DNA from: a bacterium
GTDB lineage: Bacteria; Bacillota_I; Bacilli_A; RFN20; UBA1709
Reading direction: 5' to 3'
Assembly (NCBI GenBank): GCA_012511355.1
Contig: JAAZGG010000158.1
Coordinates: forward strand, 1-10,335
Length of the DNA: 10,335 nt
A model generated the notes under the pieces. It was not told the DNA's origin, ran no database searches, and worked only from the letters and a program-made list of their open reading frames with translations. Shown here in pieces: positions 1-8,038 of this stretch (its first letter is position 1; each line of letters begins with the position of its first letter). The translations under genes were made by a program, and so were the position numbers.

Positions 1-837
1 GATAAAAAGATCTATGTGCCGGGTTATTCTTATACCGAGGTTGGTCGCAACCTTTTTCCTAAGAACGATGTATTAAAAGATGAGGTCTTTGATCAACGCT
101 TTTTAGCTATAATTCTTGATACTTCCAATCATAGAAGAATCAGTGATGAACGTTATAAAAAGGCGGCTTATATCATTAAAATCGATCACCATCCCGATGG
201 CGATGCTTATGGGGATATCAATTTAGTTATGCCGGAAGCCGGGGCGGCAGCCGAACTGCTTTATACCTTATTTAGGACCAAGGCTTTTAGAAAATATCCA
301 ATCCCCGATGAGGTTGCTCGTTATCTTTATGTAGGGATTGTTGGCGATACTGGGCGCTTTCAGTATTCGGCAGCGACGGCTCATACTTTAAAGTGTGCAG
401 CTGAATTATATCAATATGATTTTGATCCTCAAAAAGATGTCTATTATCCAATTTATAACAAACCGCTCAGTGATTTTGAGGCGGTGCGTACCGTAATGAA
501 TAATTTTCGTCTTAGTGAAGATGGGGTGGCTTATTATATTTTGACTCAAAAGGAACTCGAACGTTTAAAAATTGATGCCGATGAAGGTAAGGCCTATCTC
601 TATCTTTTCAATTATTGTGATGAAATTTTGGTATGGTGTTCTTTCTGCGAAGATAAACGGCGAGGTGATTGGCGAGGCAGTCTACGTTCACGCGATGTCA
701 CCGTTAATGAGGTGGCCAGTCATTTTCGTGGTGGCGGGCATCGCTTAGCAGCCGGCTGTCGACCGAAAAATCGCCAAGAGATTAAACAATGTGTTGCCGA
801 ACTAGGTCAAGAAATTAAAAAAATGGGAGTAAAATAA
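1..837 (+). CDS. nrnA: NrnA-type DHH/DHHA1 phosphoesterase (nanoRNase / pAp phosphatase), 5' end outside window
   Basis: Partial gene: the frame is open from base 1, and the GTG at 16 is not its start because the upstream codons already read as family sequence. About 50 N-terminal residues with the first DHH motif are missing. Numbering from the first codon, the DHH motif is at 62-64 (KIDHHP), preceded by a DTSN..R segment. A GDTGRF motif lies near 115-120, and the DHHA1 domain ends in a glycine-rich GGGH at 244-247 that binds the substrate phosphate. These match B. subtilis NrnA (YtqI) closely. Family members are cytosolic Mn-dependent enzymes that degrade 2-5 nt RNAs and dephosphorylate 3'-phosphoadenosine 5'-phosphate. 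The stop (TAA) directly abuts the dnaE ATG, so the two are almost certainly cotranscribed, as nrnA sits near dnaE in Bacillus. The family call is secure; the preference for nanoRNA over pAp cannot be read from sequence. Confidence 0.9.
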   Translation, partial: DKKIYVPGYSYTEVGRNLFPKNDVLKDEVFDQRFLAIILDTSNHRRISDERYKKAAYIIKIDHHPDGDAYGDINLVMPEAGAAAELLYTLFRTKAFRKYPIPDEVARYLYVGIVGDTGRFQYSAATAHTLKCAAELYQYDFDPQKDVYYPIYNKPLSDFEAVRTVMNNFRLSEDGVAYYILTQKELERLKIDADEGKAYLYLFNYCDEILVWCSFCEDKRRGDWRGSLRSRDVTVNEVASHFRGGGHRLAAGCRPKNRQEIKQCVAELGQEIKKMGVK

Positions 838-3800
838 ATGGCTTTTGTCAATCTCAATGTAAAAAGTGGCTATAGTTTTCTAAAAAGCACTCTAAAAATC
901 GAGGATATTGTTAGTTATGGAAGTTTAAATAACTTCTCTTATTTAGGCTTGACTGATCAAAACGCCTTATTTGGAGCGCCGGCCTTTGTTAAGGCCTGTA
1001 AGAGAGCGAATATCAAGGCCATCATTGGGATGGAAGTTTATATATTGGAGAAAGATGAGGCTAGTTATCCTTTGGTTCTGTTAGTTAAAAACGCCACAGG
1101 CTATCGAAATTTGTGTTATTTTACTAGTCTTGTCTCCAAGGATAAGTTAACGACTGCTTTAAAGTATAGCGATTTAAGTGATAAAACTGATGGTTTAATT
1201 GCTATTTTACCGATGGCGCGCAGTTGTTATCGGAATTTAGATAGTAAAGATAAAAAAGCTTATTTAACTAATTTCCAACATTATTTTTCTGATTTTTATC
1301 TCGGTTTGGAATACTATGAGGAAGCGGATGCTAAGTTGAATGAGGAACTACGTCTACTCCATTATCCTAAAACAGTTTTAAATGAGGTTAGAGCCTCAAG
1401 TTCTAGTGATTTAAAATATCTTGATATTTTACGAGCCATTGATTTAGGAACAACCTTAGATAATTTGCCTGAAGAGAATAAGGCCTATCGTTATTTCCGT
1501 AAAGAAGAGGAACTAGCTTTCTATTTTAGTAAGGAAGAGTTAGAAAGTACGGAAAAAATTGCCGCCAGTTGTCAATTTGATATCCATGAAGTTCAGGCAA
1601 AACTGGTGAGTTATCCTTTAGATGAAGGTATTGAAGCTGAAGCCTATTTACGGGCTCTTTGTAACAAAGGACTAAATAAACGTTTCAATAATCGTCCAAG
1701 TGTTAATTATCAAAAACGTTTGGCTTATGAGTTAGATGTCATTATTAAAATGGGCTTTACCAATTACTTTTTAGTAGTTTGGGATTATGTGCGCTTTGCA
1801 AAAAAATCAGGTATTTTAGTTGGCCCAGGGCGGGGGAGTGGCTCGGGTAGTTTAGTGGCTTATGCTTTAGGGATAACCAATGTTGCCCCCTTAAAATATG
1901 ATCTTTTATTTGAGCGTTTTTTAAATCCTGAGCGCATCACAATGCCGGATCTTGATATTGATTTTATTGATACTCGTCGTGATGAGGTTTTTAAATACTT
2001 AATCAACAAATATGGTCAAGATCGCACGGCTCATGTTATCGCTTTCCAGACTTTTGGCGTTCGCCAGGCTTTAAGAGATGCGGCCAAGGTTTTGGGTTTA
2101 CCACTTTATGAGGTTGATAGTTTTGCTAAGAAAATTCCCAATCTTTACAGTGATTATTCTTTAGTTAAGATTGTTGATAAATCTCCCTCTTTTAAGTCCT
2201 TAATCAATAGTAACAGCAAATATCAGCAGGTTTATGAAGTGGCTCTTCATCTAGAAGGTTTACCAAGACAAAGCACCATTCATGCGGCAGGTATGGTTAT
2301 TACTGACAGCCTTTTAACGGATGTAACACCAATTTATTGTCCCACTTCCGATTTAATAAGCACCCAATATGACCTAAATCATTTAGAGGAATTTGGTTTA
2401 CTTAAAATGGATATTCTTGGTTTAAAAAACTTAGGTATTCTTGATGATTGTGCCAAGATGATTGCAAGCACCTATCAAAGAAAACTAGATTTTTTAAGCC
2501 TGGACTTAGATGATCCTAATATTTATAAACTGATAAGTAGTACGAAAACGGCTGGACTTTTCCAATTAGAAAGTCCGGGGATGAAAAGAGCCATCAGTTT
2601 AATTAAACCCAATAGTTTTGCCGATGTTTATGCCTTAATTGCCCTTTTCCGTCCTGGACCGATGGATTCAATTAAAACCTATGCCCTAAGGAAACAAGGA
2701 AAAGAAGCAGTTACTTATCTAGATCCAATTTTAGAAGATATTCTCAAACCAACCTATGGCATCATCATTTATCAAGAACAAATAATGCAGATTTTAGTTA
2801 AAATGGCGGGCTTTAGTTATGCCCAAGCCGATTTGGTGCGCCGAGCGATTAGTAAGAAAAAAGCCACTGAATTGGCTTCTATTGAAAAGGACTTTTTAGC
2901 AGGAGCCATAAAAAAGGGGCATGCTAAGAAAAAGGCCCAGCAAGTCTTTGATTTAATTCTTCAATTTGCGGGTTATGGTTTTAATAAGGCCCATTCTGTA
3001 GCCTATGCCATGTTGACGGTCTGGATGGCCTATATCAAGTATTATTATCCAGCCATCTTTTATGTCGCTCTTTTGAATACTTTTGCTAGCGATCAAAAAC
3101 TCAGTGAATACTATACCGAAATTAAGAATAGCAAGCTCAAAATTTTAGGACCATCTATCAATAAGTCTAGAGAATATTTCTATGTAGAAGATGATAAAAT
3201 TCGTTTCTCTTTGGCGAGCATTAAAGGTTTAACACCAGGGTCTTTGAAAATTATATTTGAGGCCAGAAAATCGGGCTCTTTTGCGAGTTTTGCCGATTTT
3301 GTGCTTAGAGTTCAAGCCTTTGGTTTAGGAGAAAAAGCGATTAAGCTTCTAATTTATGCGGGGGCCTTTGATGAATTTGCAATCAATAGGACAACCTTGA
3401 GTAAGAATTTGAAAACTTATTTAGCTTATGCTTCCATCACTAGTTCACTAATCGATGGTCAATTGAGTTTTGATAGCAGTTTAGCAGAAGCTCCTAAGAT
3501 GCAAATTTATCCTAAGAATAGCATTGAAGAGAGTAACCTTGAAAAGCAACTCTTGGGCCTATATTTAACCTCTTTCCCTTTAGAAGAAAAAAGGGAGGAA
3601 TTAAAAAAGGCGGGTTTTATAACAGTTGAGCAAGCCTTATTAAGAGAGGGTACAGTAAAATTAGTTCTTTTGTTTAGTCGCTGTCGAGCCGTCAAAACTA
3701 AAAGAGGCGATTATATGTTGCGCTCAGTCGCTAGCGATGAGAGTGGTGAAATTAATGTTATCGTTTTCCCTAATGAATATCAAAAATATGAATTATTGCT

Positions 3801-3915
3801 AAAAAGTGGCAACTATCTTCAAGTTTTAGCTAAAATTGAACAGAGCAATAATGGCATTAATCTTGTATTAAGACAGGCTAAAATCTATAATTTAAAGGAG
3901 GATGAAAGTGTATGA
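838..3915 (+). CDS. dnaE: DNA polymerase III alpha subunit, DnaE type
   Basis: C-family replicative polymerase of 1025 residues, somewhat shorter than B. subtilis DnaE (about 1115). In bacteria that also have PolC, DnaE extends RNA primers before hand-off. Order seen: degenerate PHP domain (1-~270); nucleotide-binding GPGRGSGSGS at 329-338; catalytic Asp pair D373 and D375 in PDLDIDF; third catalytic Asp D525 in KMDILGL; FNKAHSVAYA from 715; helix-hairpin-helix region about 816-855; C-terminal OB fold about 938-1020. The PHP metal-ligand motifs are lost: the usual LHVHS reads LNVKS and TDH reads TDQ, so PHP nuclease activity is unlikely. The ATG immediately follows the nrnA stop, with GGGAG at 825-829 as ribosome site. 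The TGA stop overlaps the polA ATG by 4 bases, implying translational coupling. PolC, with a proofreading exonuclease, is expected elsewhere in the genome. Confidence 0.96.
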   Translation: MAFVNLNVKSGYSFLKSTLKIEDIVSYGSLNNFSYLGLTDQNALFGAPAFVKACKRANIKAIIGMEVYILEKDEASYPLVLLVKNATGYRNLCYFTSLVSKDKLTTALKYSDLSDKTDGLIAILPMARSCYRNLDSKDKKAYLTNFQHYFSDFYLGLEYYEEADAKLNEELRLLHYPKTVLNEVRASSSSDLKYLDILRAIDLGTTLDNLPEENKAYRYFRKEEELAFYFSKEELESTEKIAASCQFDIHEVQAKLVSYPLDEGIEAEAYLRALCNKGLNKRFNNRPSVNYQKRLAYELDVIIKMGFTNYFLVVWDYVRFAKKSGILVGPGRGSGSGSLVAYALGITNVAPLKYDLLFERFLNPERITMPDLDIDFIDTRRDEVFKYLINKYGQDRTAHVIAFQTFGVRQALRDAAKVLGLPLYEVDSFAKKIPNLYSDYSLVKIVDKSPSFKSLINSNSKYQQVYEVALHLEGLPRQSTIHAAGMVITDSLLTDVTPIYCPTSDLISTQYDLNHLEEFGLLKMDILGLKNLGILDDCAKMIASTYQRKLDFLSLDLDDPNIYKLISSTKTAGLFQLESPGMKRAISLIKPNSFADVYALIALFRPGPMDSIKTYALRKQGKEAVTYLDPILEDILKPTYGIIIYQEQIMQILVKMAGFSYAQADLVRRAISKKKATELASIEKDFLAGAIKKGHAKKKAQQVFDLILQFAGYGFNKAHSVAYAMLTVWMAYIKYYYPAIFYVALLNTFASDQKLSEYYTEIKNSKLKILGPSINKSREYFYVEDDKIRFSLASIKGLTPGSLKIIFEARKSGSFASFADFVLRVQAFGLGEKAIKLLIYAGAFDEFAINRTTLSKNLKTYLAYASITSSLIDGQLSFDSSLAEAPKMQIYPKNSIEESNLEKQLLGLYLTSFPLEEKREELKKAGFITVEQALLREGTVKLVLLFSRCRAVKTKRGDYMLRSVASDESGEINVIVFPNEYQKYELLLKSGNYLQVLAKIEQSNNGINLVLRQAKIYNLKEDESV
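3894..3903 (+). promoter_or_regulatory. Strong ribosome binding site of polA inside the dnaE end
   Basis: AAAGGAGGAT lies 8 bases before the polA ATG at 3912, within the last codons of dnaE. It is a near-perfect complement of the 16S rRNA 3' end. It fixes the polA start and supports polA initiation despite the ATGA stop/start overlap. Confidence 0.85.
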
Positions 3916-6497
3916 AATTGGTATTAATTGATGGCAATTCCTTGTTGTTTAGAGCATATTATGCCACCTCGTATCGTGGGAATTTAATGACGACCAAGGC
4001 CGGTCAACCCACCAATGCGGTTTACGCTCTTTCCAATCTTCTTACTAAAATTTTAGCCGATGAGAGTCCTGATTATGCGCTCGTAGCTTTTGATACTGGG
4101 GCTCCGACTTTTCGCCACCAAGAATATGAAGAGTACAAAGCTGGTCGTAAAGAGGCCCCCGAAGAACTTAAAAGTCAATTTCTCTTAGCTCGCGAGCTGG
4201 TTCAAAACCTTGGGTTTTTTTGTTATGAAAAAGATGGTTATGAGGCCGATGATATCATTGGAACCTTAGCTAAACGCGGGTCTGAACAGAATTTAGCGGT
4301 TAAAATTTATTCTGGCGATCGTGATTTGTTGCAACTGATAGATGAAAAGACCACGGTTTGTTTAACCAAAAAAGGGGTTAGTGATTTACAACTCATGGAT
4401 GAGACATCTTTACTGAACAGTTTAGGTTTGAAGCCTTCGCAGATTACCGATTTAAAGGGTTTAATGGGCGATGCTAGTGATAATATTCCTGGCGTCTATG
4501 GTGTTGGCGAAAAGACCGCTTTGAAATTATTAAGTGAATATGGTAGTTTAGAACAAGTTTTAGAAGCCGATATTGCCGGAAAACTTGGGGAAAGAATTAA
4601 AGAACAAAAAGAGCAGGCTCGAAAGTCTAAACATTTAGCCACAATCAATTGTGCGGTGCCTTTAGATTTTGAAGTTACTGCCCTTAAATATCAAGGGCCA
4701 AAAGTTTTGGAACTAAGGGAATTATATAGTCGTTTAGAAATGTTTAGTCTACTTAAAAAAATACCCGAAGTCGAAGTTGAAAAAACAGTTGAGGAAATTG
4801 ATTATCAGCTCGTTAAAGAAGTACCAGCGACCTTTTTAAAGGCAGGTTTAGCTTTGACAATGGCAGTTAATGGTAACAACTATCACCGCGATGAGTTGGT
4901 AGGCTTAGCCCTAAGCGATGGCAAGGATAGTTATTTTATTGCAAGTGCCGACTTAGCTAATGATAAAAAATTAAGCGCTTATCTTGCAAACCCCAGTTTA
5001 AAGAAAAAGGCCTTTGATCTTAAAAAACTGGTCGTTAGTTTGAAACGATTAGGGATTGAACTTAAAGGTGTAGATTTTGATTTGCTACTGGCTACTTACT
5101 TACTCCAATCCTCCCTAAAGGAAGAAGCAGCTTTTATCTATGATTACTATGGAGTTAATCTGCCCTTAGAGAGCAGTATTTATCAGAAGAGAAAATATGA
5201 CTTGGCCGAGGTGGCTCATTACAGTTGTCTTCAGGTTCAAAAACTTGGCGTTTTAGAAATTGAGGCCAGAAAGCAACTAAAGGCTATTGATTGTGAAAGA
5301 CTCTTAGATGAGATTGAAATTCCCGTGGCTTTTATATTAGCGAAAATGGAAATAGCCGGTATTCGCTTAGATTGTGATTTGTTAGCTAAGAAGTCCGAAC
5401 TCATCAGTCAAAAACTTGAATCTTTAACTAAAGAAATTCATGATTTAGCGGGCCGCACTTATAATATTCAATCGCCTCAGCAAACGGCGGAAATTTTGTT
5501 TGATGAACTTAAATTACCGGCTAATCGCAAGCGTTCAACCTCGGCTAATGAATTGTCATTATTGATTGATCAGCATCCCATTGTTCGCAAGATCTTAGAA
5601 TATCGTCAGTATGCTAAACTTTTGAGTGTTTATTTCCAAGGTTTACCAAATTATGTCTTAGAGGATGGTAAAATTCATACCATCTATAATCAGGCTTTGA
5701 CCCAGACAGGACGTCTATCTTCAAGAGATCCTAATCTACAAAATGTTTCAATTCGCAGTGCCGAGGGTAAAGAGGTGCGTAAAGCCTTTGTCTCTTCGCA
5801 AGATGGTTATTATATCTTATCTTTTGATTATTCCCAGATTGAACTCAGGGTTCTAGCCGAGATGGCTCAGTCAAAGTCTTTAATTGAGGCCTTTAATCGG
5901 GGCGCTGATCCCCATAAAGAAACCGCGATGCGGATTTTTGGAGTCAAAGAAGAAGAGGTGACTGCCTCCATGCGTCGAGAAGCCAAAATTGTCAATTTTG
6001 GAATCATTTATGGTATGTCCGATTGGGGTTTAGCTGAAGAGTTAGGCATTGATGTGGCTACCGCTAAGAATTTTATTCGTTTGTATTATGAACAATACCC
6101 AGAGATTCGCGAATATTTTGATAGAGTCATTGCCGATTGTCAGGAAAACGGCTATGTGAAGACCTGGTATGGACGGATTCGTTATGTTCCCGAAATCAAA
6201 CAGCGCAATTATAATGTTCGTGAATTTGGTTAGCGCGTGGCGATGAATACACCCATTCAAGGAACTGCGGCTGATATAATGAAATTAGCGATGATTAAAG
6301 TTGATAAAATTCTAACTAGTAATAAGTTTAAGAGTAGATTACTATTACAAATTCATGATGAGTTAGTTTTTGAAGTTCCTTATGAAGAATTGCTAGAGGT
6401 CATTAAACTAGTCAAAGAGGCACTTGAGGACTTCCCAGAATTTAAAGTTCAGTTAAAGGCCAACTATAATTATGGTTTTAGTTGGTTTGCTGATTAG
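3912..6497 (+). CDS. polA: DNA polymerase I, interrupted by an in-frame UAG at codon 774
   Basis: A-family polymerase of 861 codons, normal length for a Bacillota PolA. The 5'-nuclease domain covers 1 to about 290 (D7 in LIDGN, YEADDIIG, SGDRDLLQL, GDASDNIPG, GVGEKTA). The 3'-5' exonuclease domain (about 300-460) lacks the DxE motif, so it is inactive, as in Bacillus. The polymerase domain has motif A with D639 (FDYSQIELR), motif B at 688-701 (RREAKIVNFGIIYG) and motif C HDE at 815-817. Codon 774 (6231-6233) is TAG where homologues have a conserved Glu in the AER.AMNTPIQG segment. The frame continues perfectly to a natural end at TAG 6495-6497 (GFSWFAD). If the first UAG terminates, the protein keeps the 5' nuclease and motifs A and B but loses motif C and hence polymerase activity. 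No good ribosome site precedes the GTG 6237 or ATG 6243, so the distal part is not a separate gene. The role is Okazaki-fragment processing and repair synthesis. Confidence 0.93.
6231..6233 (+). other. In-frame UAG codon in polA at a conserved Glu position
   Basis: The codon series reads N-V-R-E-F-G-[TAG]-R-V-A-M-N-T-P-I-Q-G. Homologues such as B. subtilis (AERTAMNTPIQG) and Taq (AERMAFNMPVQG) have Glu here. A single G-to-T change from GAG would produce it. Reading frame and conservation are intact on both sides, so there is no frameshift. Confidence 0.9.
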
Positions 6498-6500
6498 GAG
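6496..6500 (+). promoter_or_regulatory. Ribosome binding site deciding the mutM start at 6509
   Basis: AGGAG ends 8 bases before the ATG at 6509 and overlaps the polA stop codon. It shows that translation of mutM begins at 6509, giving the canonical MPELPEV start, and not at the TTG at 6662. Ribosomes therefore must meet the UAG at codon 8. Confidence 0.85.
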
Positions 6501-6508
6501 TTTTGCTT

Positions 6509-7996
6509 ATGCCAGAATTACCAGAAGTCTAGACCGTTAGAAAGGTATTATTAAGTTGGACTAAAGGAAAGAAAGTCCAGAAAATTCAGGTACTTTTTCC
6601 CACTCTTTTAGCTAACAGTTCTGTTAGTGATTTTTGTTCAGCATTAGTTGGACAAAAGCTTTTGGATATTGAGCGTTATGGGAAGTTTTTGATCTTTAAA
6701 TTCGAAGAAAAAATTCTGTTATCACATTTAAGGATGGAAGGTAAATACTACCTAGCACATTATGAAAATAGCAGTTACCAAAAGGGATTGACCTATCAGC
6801 CCGAAGAAGAAGATAGCAAATTCAATAAGCATGTGCATTTAGTTTTTGAGTTTACCGATGAGAGTCTACTTCTTTATCACGATGTCCGCAAATTTGGGCG
6901 TTTCTACTTATTTACTTATAACGACTATTTAACTAATCCGCGTTCGCCTCTAGTCAAACTTGGTCATGAGCCATTTAATGAAAAAGATGGGACTTATCTT
7001 TATAGTAAGGCTCAGAAATTTAAAAAGACCACTAAAGAATTGTTGCTGGATCAAAGTGTTTTAGTGGGTATTGGGAATATTTATGCAGATGAAATTTGCT
7101 TTTTAGCTAAGATTCCACCCCAAAAATCGGCTTTTACTTTGACGAAGGAAGATTGCGATTTATTAGTAAGTAAAACTCAAGAAGTCTTAAATAAAGCCCT
7201 TGAACTAGGCGGTTCGACCGTGCGCTCATATCATTTTGCAAATGATGCCTCTGGGCGTTTTCAAAATGAGTTGAATGTCTATGGTAGGGAAGGGGAACCT
7301 TGTTATTTATGTGGGACACCGATTAGTAAAACTAAGATTGGTGGCCGTGGCACCCACTTTTGTGCTCATTGCCAACAAGAACTACCCTCTAAAAAGATTA
7401 GGGTAATTGGTGTCACCGGTTTAATTAGTGCCGGCAAATCAATGGTTAGTTCGGCTTTTCAAAAAGCCGGTTATCACTTGGTTGATGCTGATCAAATTGC
7501 TAAAGATTGTTTGGTAAAAGGCGAATCCTGTTATCAAAAGGTGCTTGAGACTTTTGGAAGAGAAATCCTAAGAAGTGACGGAGAAATTGAGCGTTCTAAA
7601 CTAAGAGAAATTGTCGTTAAGGATGAGGTGGCTCTAACTAAACTTAATAGTCTAATTCATCCTGAAGTTGAGGCGGTGATTGTTGAAAAGATAAAGGATG
7701 AAAGAAAATGTTTTCTCTTGGATGTTCCTTTACTTTTCGAAGCAGGTCTTGATAAACTCTGTGACTTAACGATTTTTGTTAATACCCATGAAAAGGTTAG
7801 GCGCAAGCGTTTAATCGCTCGTGGTACTATGCCTTTAAAAGAGGCAGCCAAGTTAAACAGTTCTTTGCTAGAAGCTATTAAAAAAATGGCAAAAGTCGAT
7901 GTTATTATCGATAATTCCTTAACTAGAGAAGCTACAGATTTTCAGGTTAAGTCCTTAATTGAAAAGATTCGTCAGTTAAATTTAATATCAAAATAA
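6509..7996 (+). CDS. mutM-coaE: Fused formamidopyrimidine-DNA glycosylase (MutM/Fpg) - dephospho-CoA kinase (CoaE), with in-frame UAG at codon 8
   Basis: One frame of 495 codons. Residues 1-289 are MutM: catalytic P2 and E3, the beta-hairpin Lys K59 (RYGKFL), the H2TH segment with GIGNIYADE, and a zinc finger C265/C268/C285/C288 with R280 (GGRGTHFC). MutM removes 8-oxoguanine and Fapy lesions and cleaves the abasic site. Residues about 297-495 are CoaE: Walker A at 301-311 (GVTGLISAGKS), VDAD at 325-328, LIHPEV, LLDVPLLFEAG, and the C-terminal VIIDNS. CoaE phosphorylates dephospho-CoA, the last step of CoA synthesis. The domains are joined by about 8 residues, with no stop and no ATG, GTG or TTG at the junction. 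Codon 8 (6530-6532) is TAG where the family has Glu (MPELPEVET); the frame is otherwise intact. If it terminated translation, the full-length protein and its essential kinase would be lost. Cotranscribed with polA. The domain calls are secure; whether the fused protein is made depends on how the UAG is read. Confidence 0.92.
6530..6532 (+). other. In-frame UAG codon at position 8 of mutM-coaE
   Basis: The start reads M-P-E-L-P-E-V-[TAG]-T-V-R-K. The family signature is MPELPEVETVRR, so UAG stands exactly at the conserved Glu. As in polA, the change is GAG to TAG. No insertion or deletion surrounds it. Confidence 0.92.
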
Positions 7997-7998
7997 CT

Positions 7999-8017
7999 TT
8001 GATTATGCTATAATCAA
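7999..8017. repeat. Perfect 8-bp inverted repeat overlapping the dnaB promoter
   Basis: The arms TTGATTAT (7999-8006) and ATAATCAA (8010-8017) are exact reverse complements around a GCT centre. The right arm contains most of the -10 box. It lacks GC pairs and a U-tract, so it is not an intrinsic terminator. It could be a regulator operator, or an incidental palindrome in AT-rich DNA. Confidence 0.55.
8006..8014 (+). promoter_or_regulatory. Extended -10 promoter for dnaB-dnaI
   Basis: TGC followed by a consensus TATAAT (8009-8014) forms an extended -10 element just after the coaE stop. No clear -35 hexamer is seen at 16-18 bp spacing, which an extended -10 can tolerate. Initiation would fall near 8020-8022, leaving a leader of under 20 bases that holds the GGATGGGG-like ribosome site (8027-8034) of dnaB. 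It is the only convincing promoter in the window. Confidence 0.6.
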
Positions 8018-8038
8018 TAATTAATTGGATGGGGTGTT

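Noticed and set aside
3571..3600. CCCTTT...AAAGGG hairpin-like sequence resembling a terminator
   Set aside because: It lies in the middle of the dnaE coding sequence, has few stable pairs and no following U-tract.
3507..3695. Reverse-strand open frame inside dnaE; similar ones at 6042-6260, 7134-7319, 7657-7851 and 8396-8581, and a forward one at 8385-8594
   Set aside because: All lie within well-conserved genes in other frames, and none resembles a known protein.
838..3915. Alternative codes UGA = Trp or AGG = Met
   Set aside because: UGA terminates dnaE with a following ribosome-coupled start and all Trp are UGG. AGG falls at conserved Arg positions, such as IELRVL in PolA motif A and SHLRMEGKY in MutM.
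6237..6497. Separate small gene for the C-terminal part of PolA
   Set aside because: No ribosome site precedes it, it begins inside a conserved polymerase helix, and it is exactly in frame with polA; it is the same gene after a UAG.
6495..6554. PolA extension of 19 residues if UAG 6495 were also sense
   Set aside because: PolA proteins normally end right at the WFAD-like tail; the extension has no family likeness and overlaps the mutM ribosome site and start.
6662..7996. mutM starting at the TTG at 6662
   Set aside because: The conserved MPELPEV start with a good ribosome site lies in frame at 6509; starting at 6662 would lose the catalytic residues.
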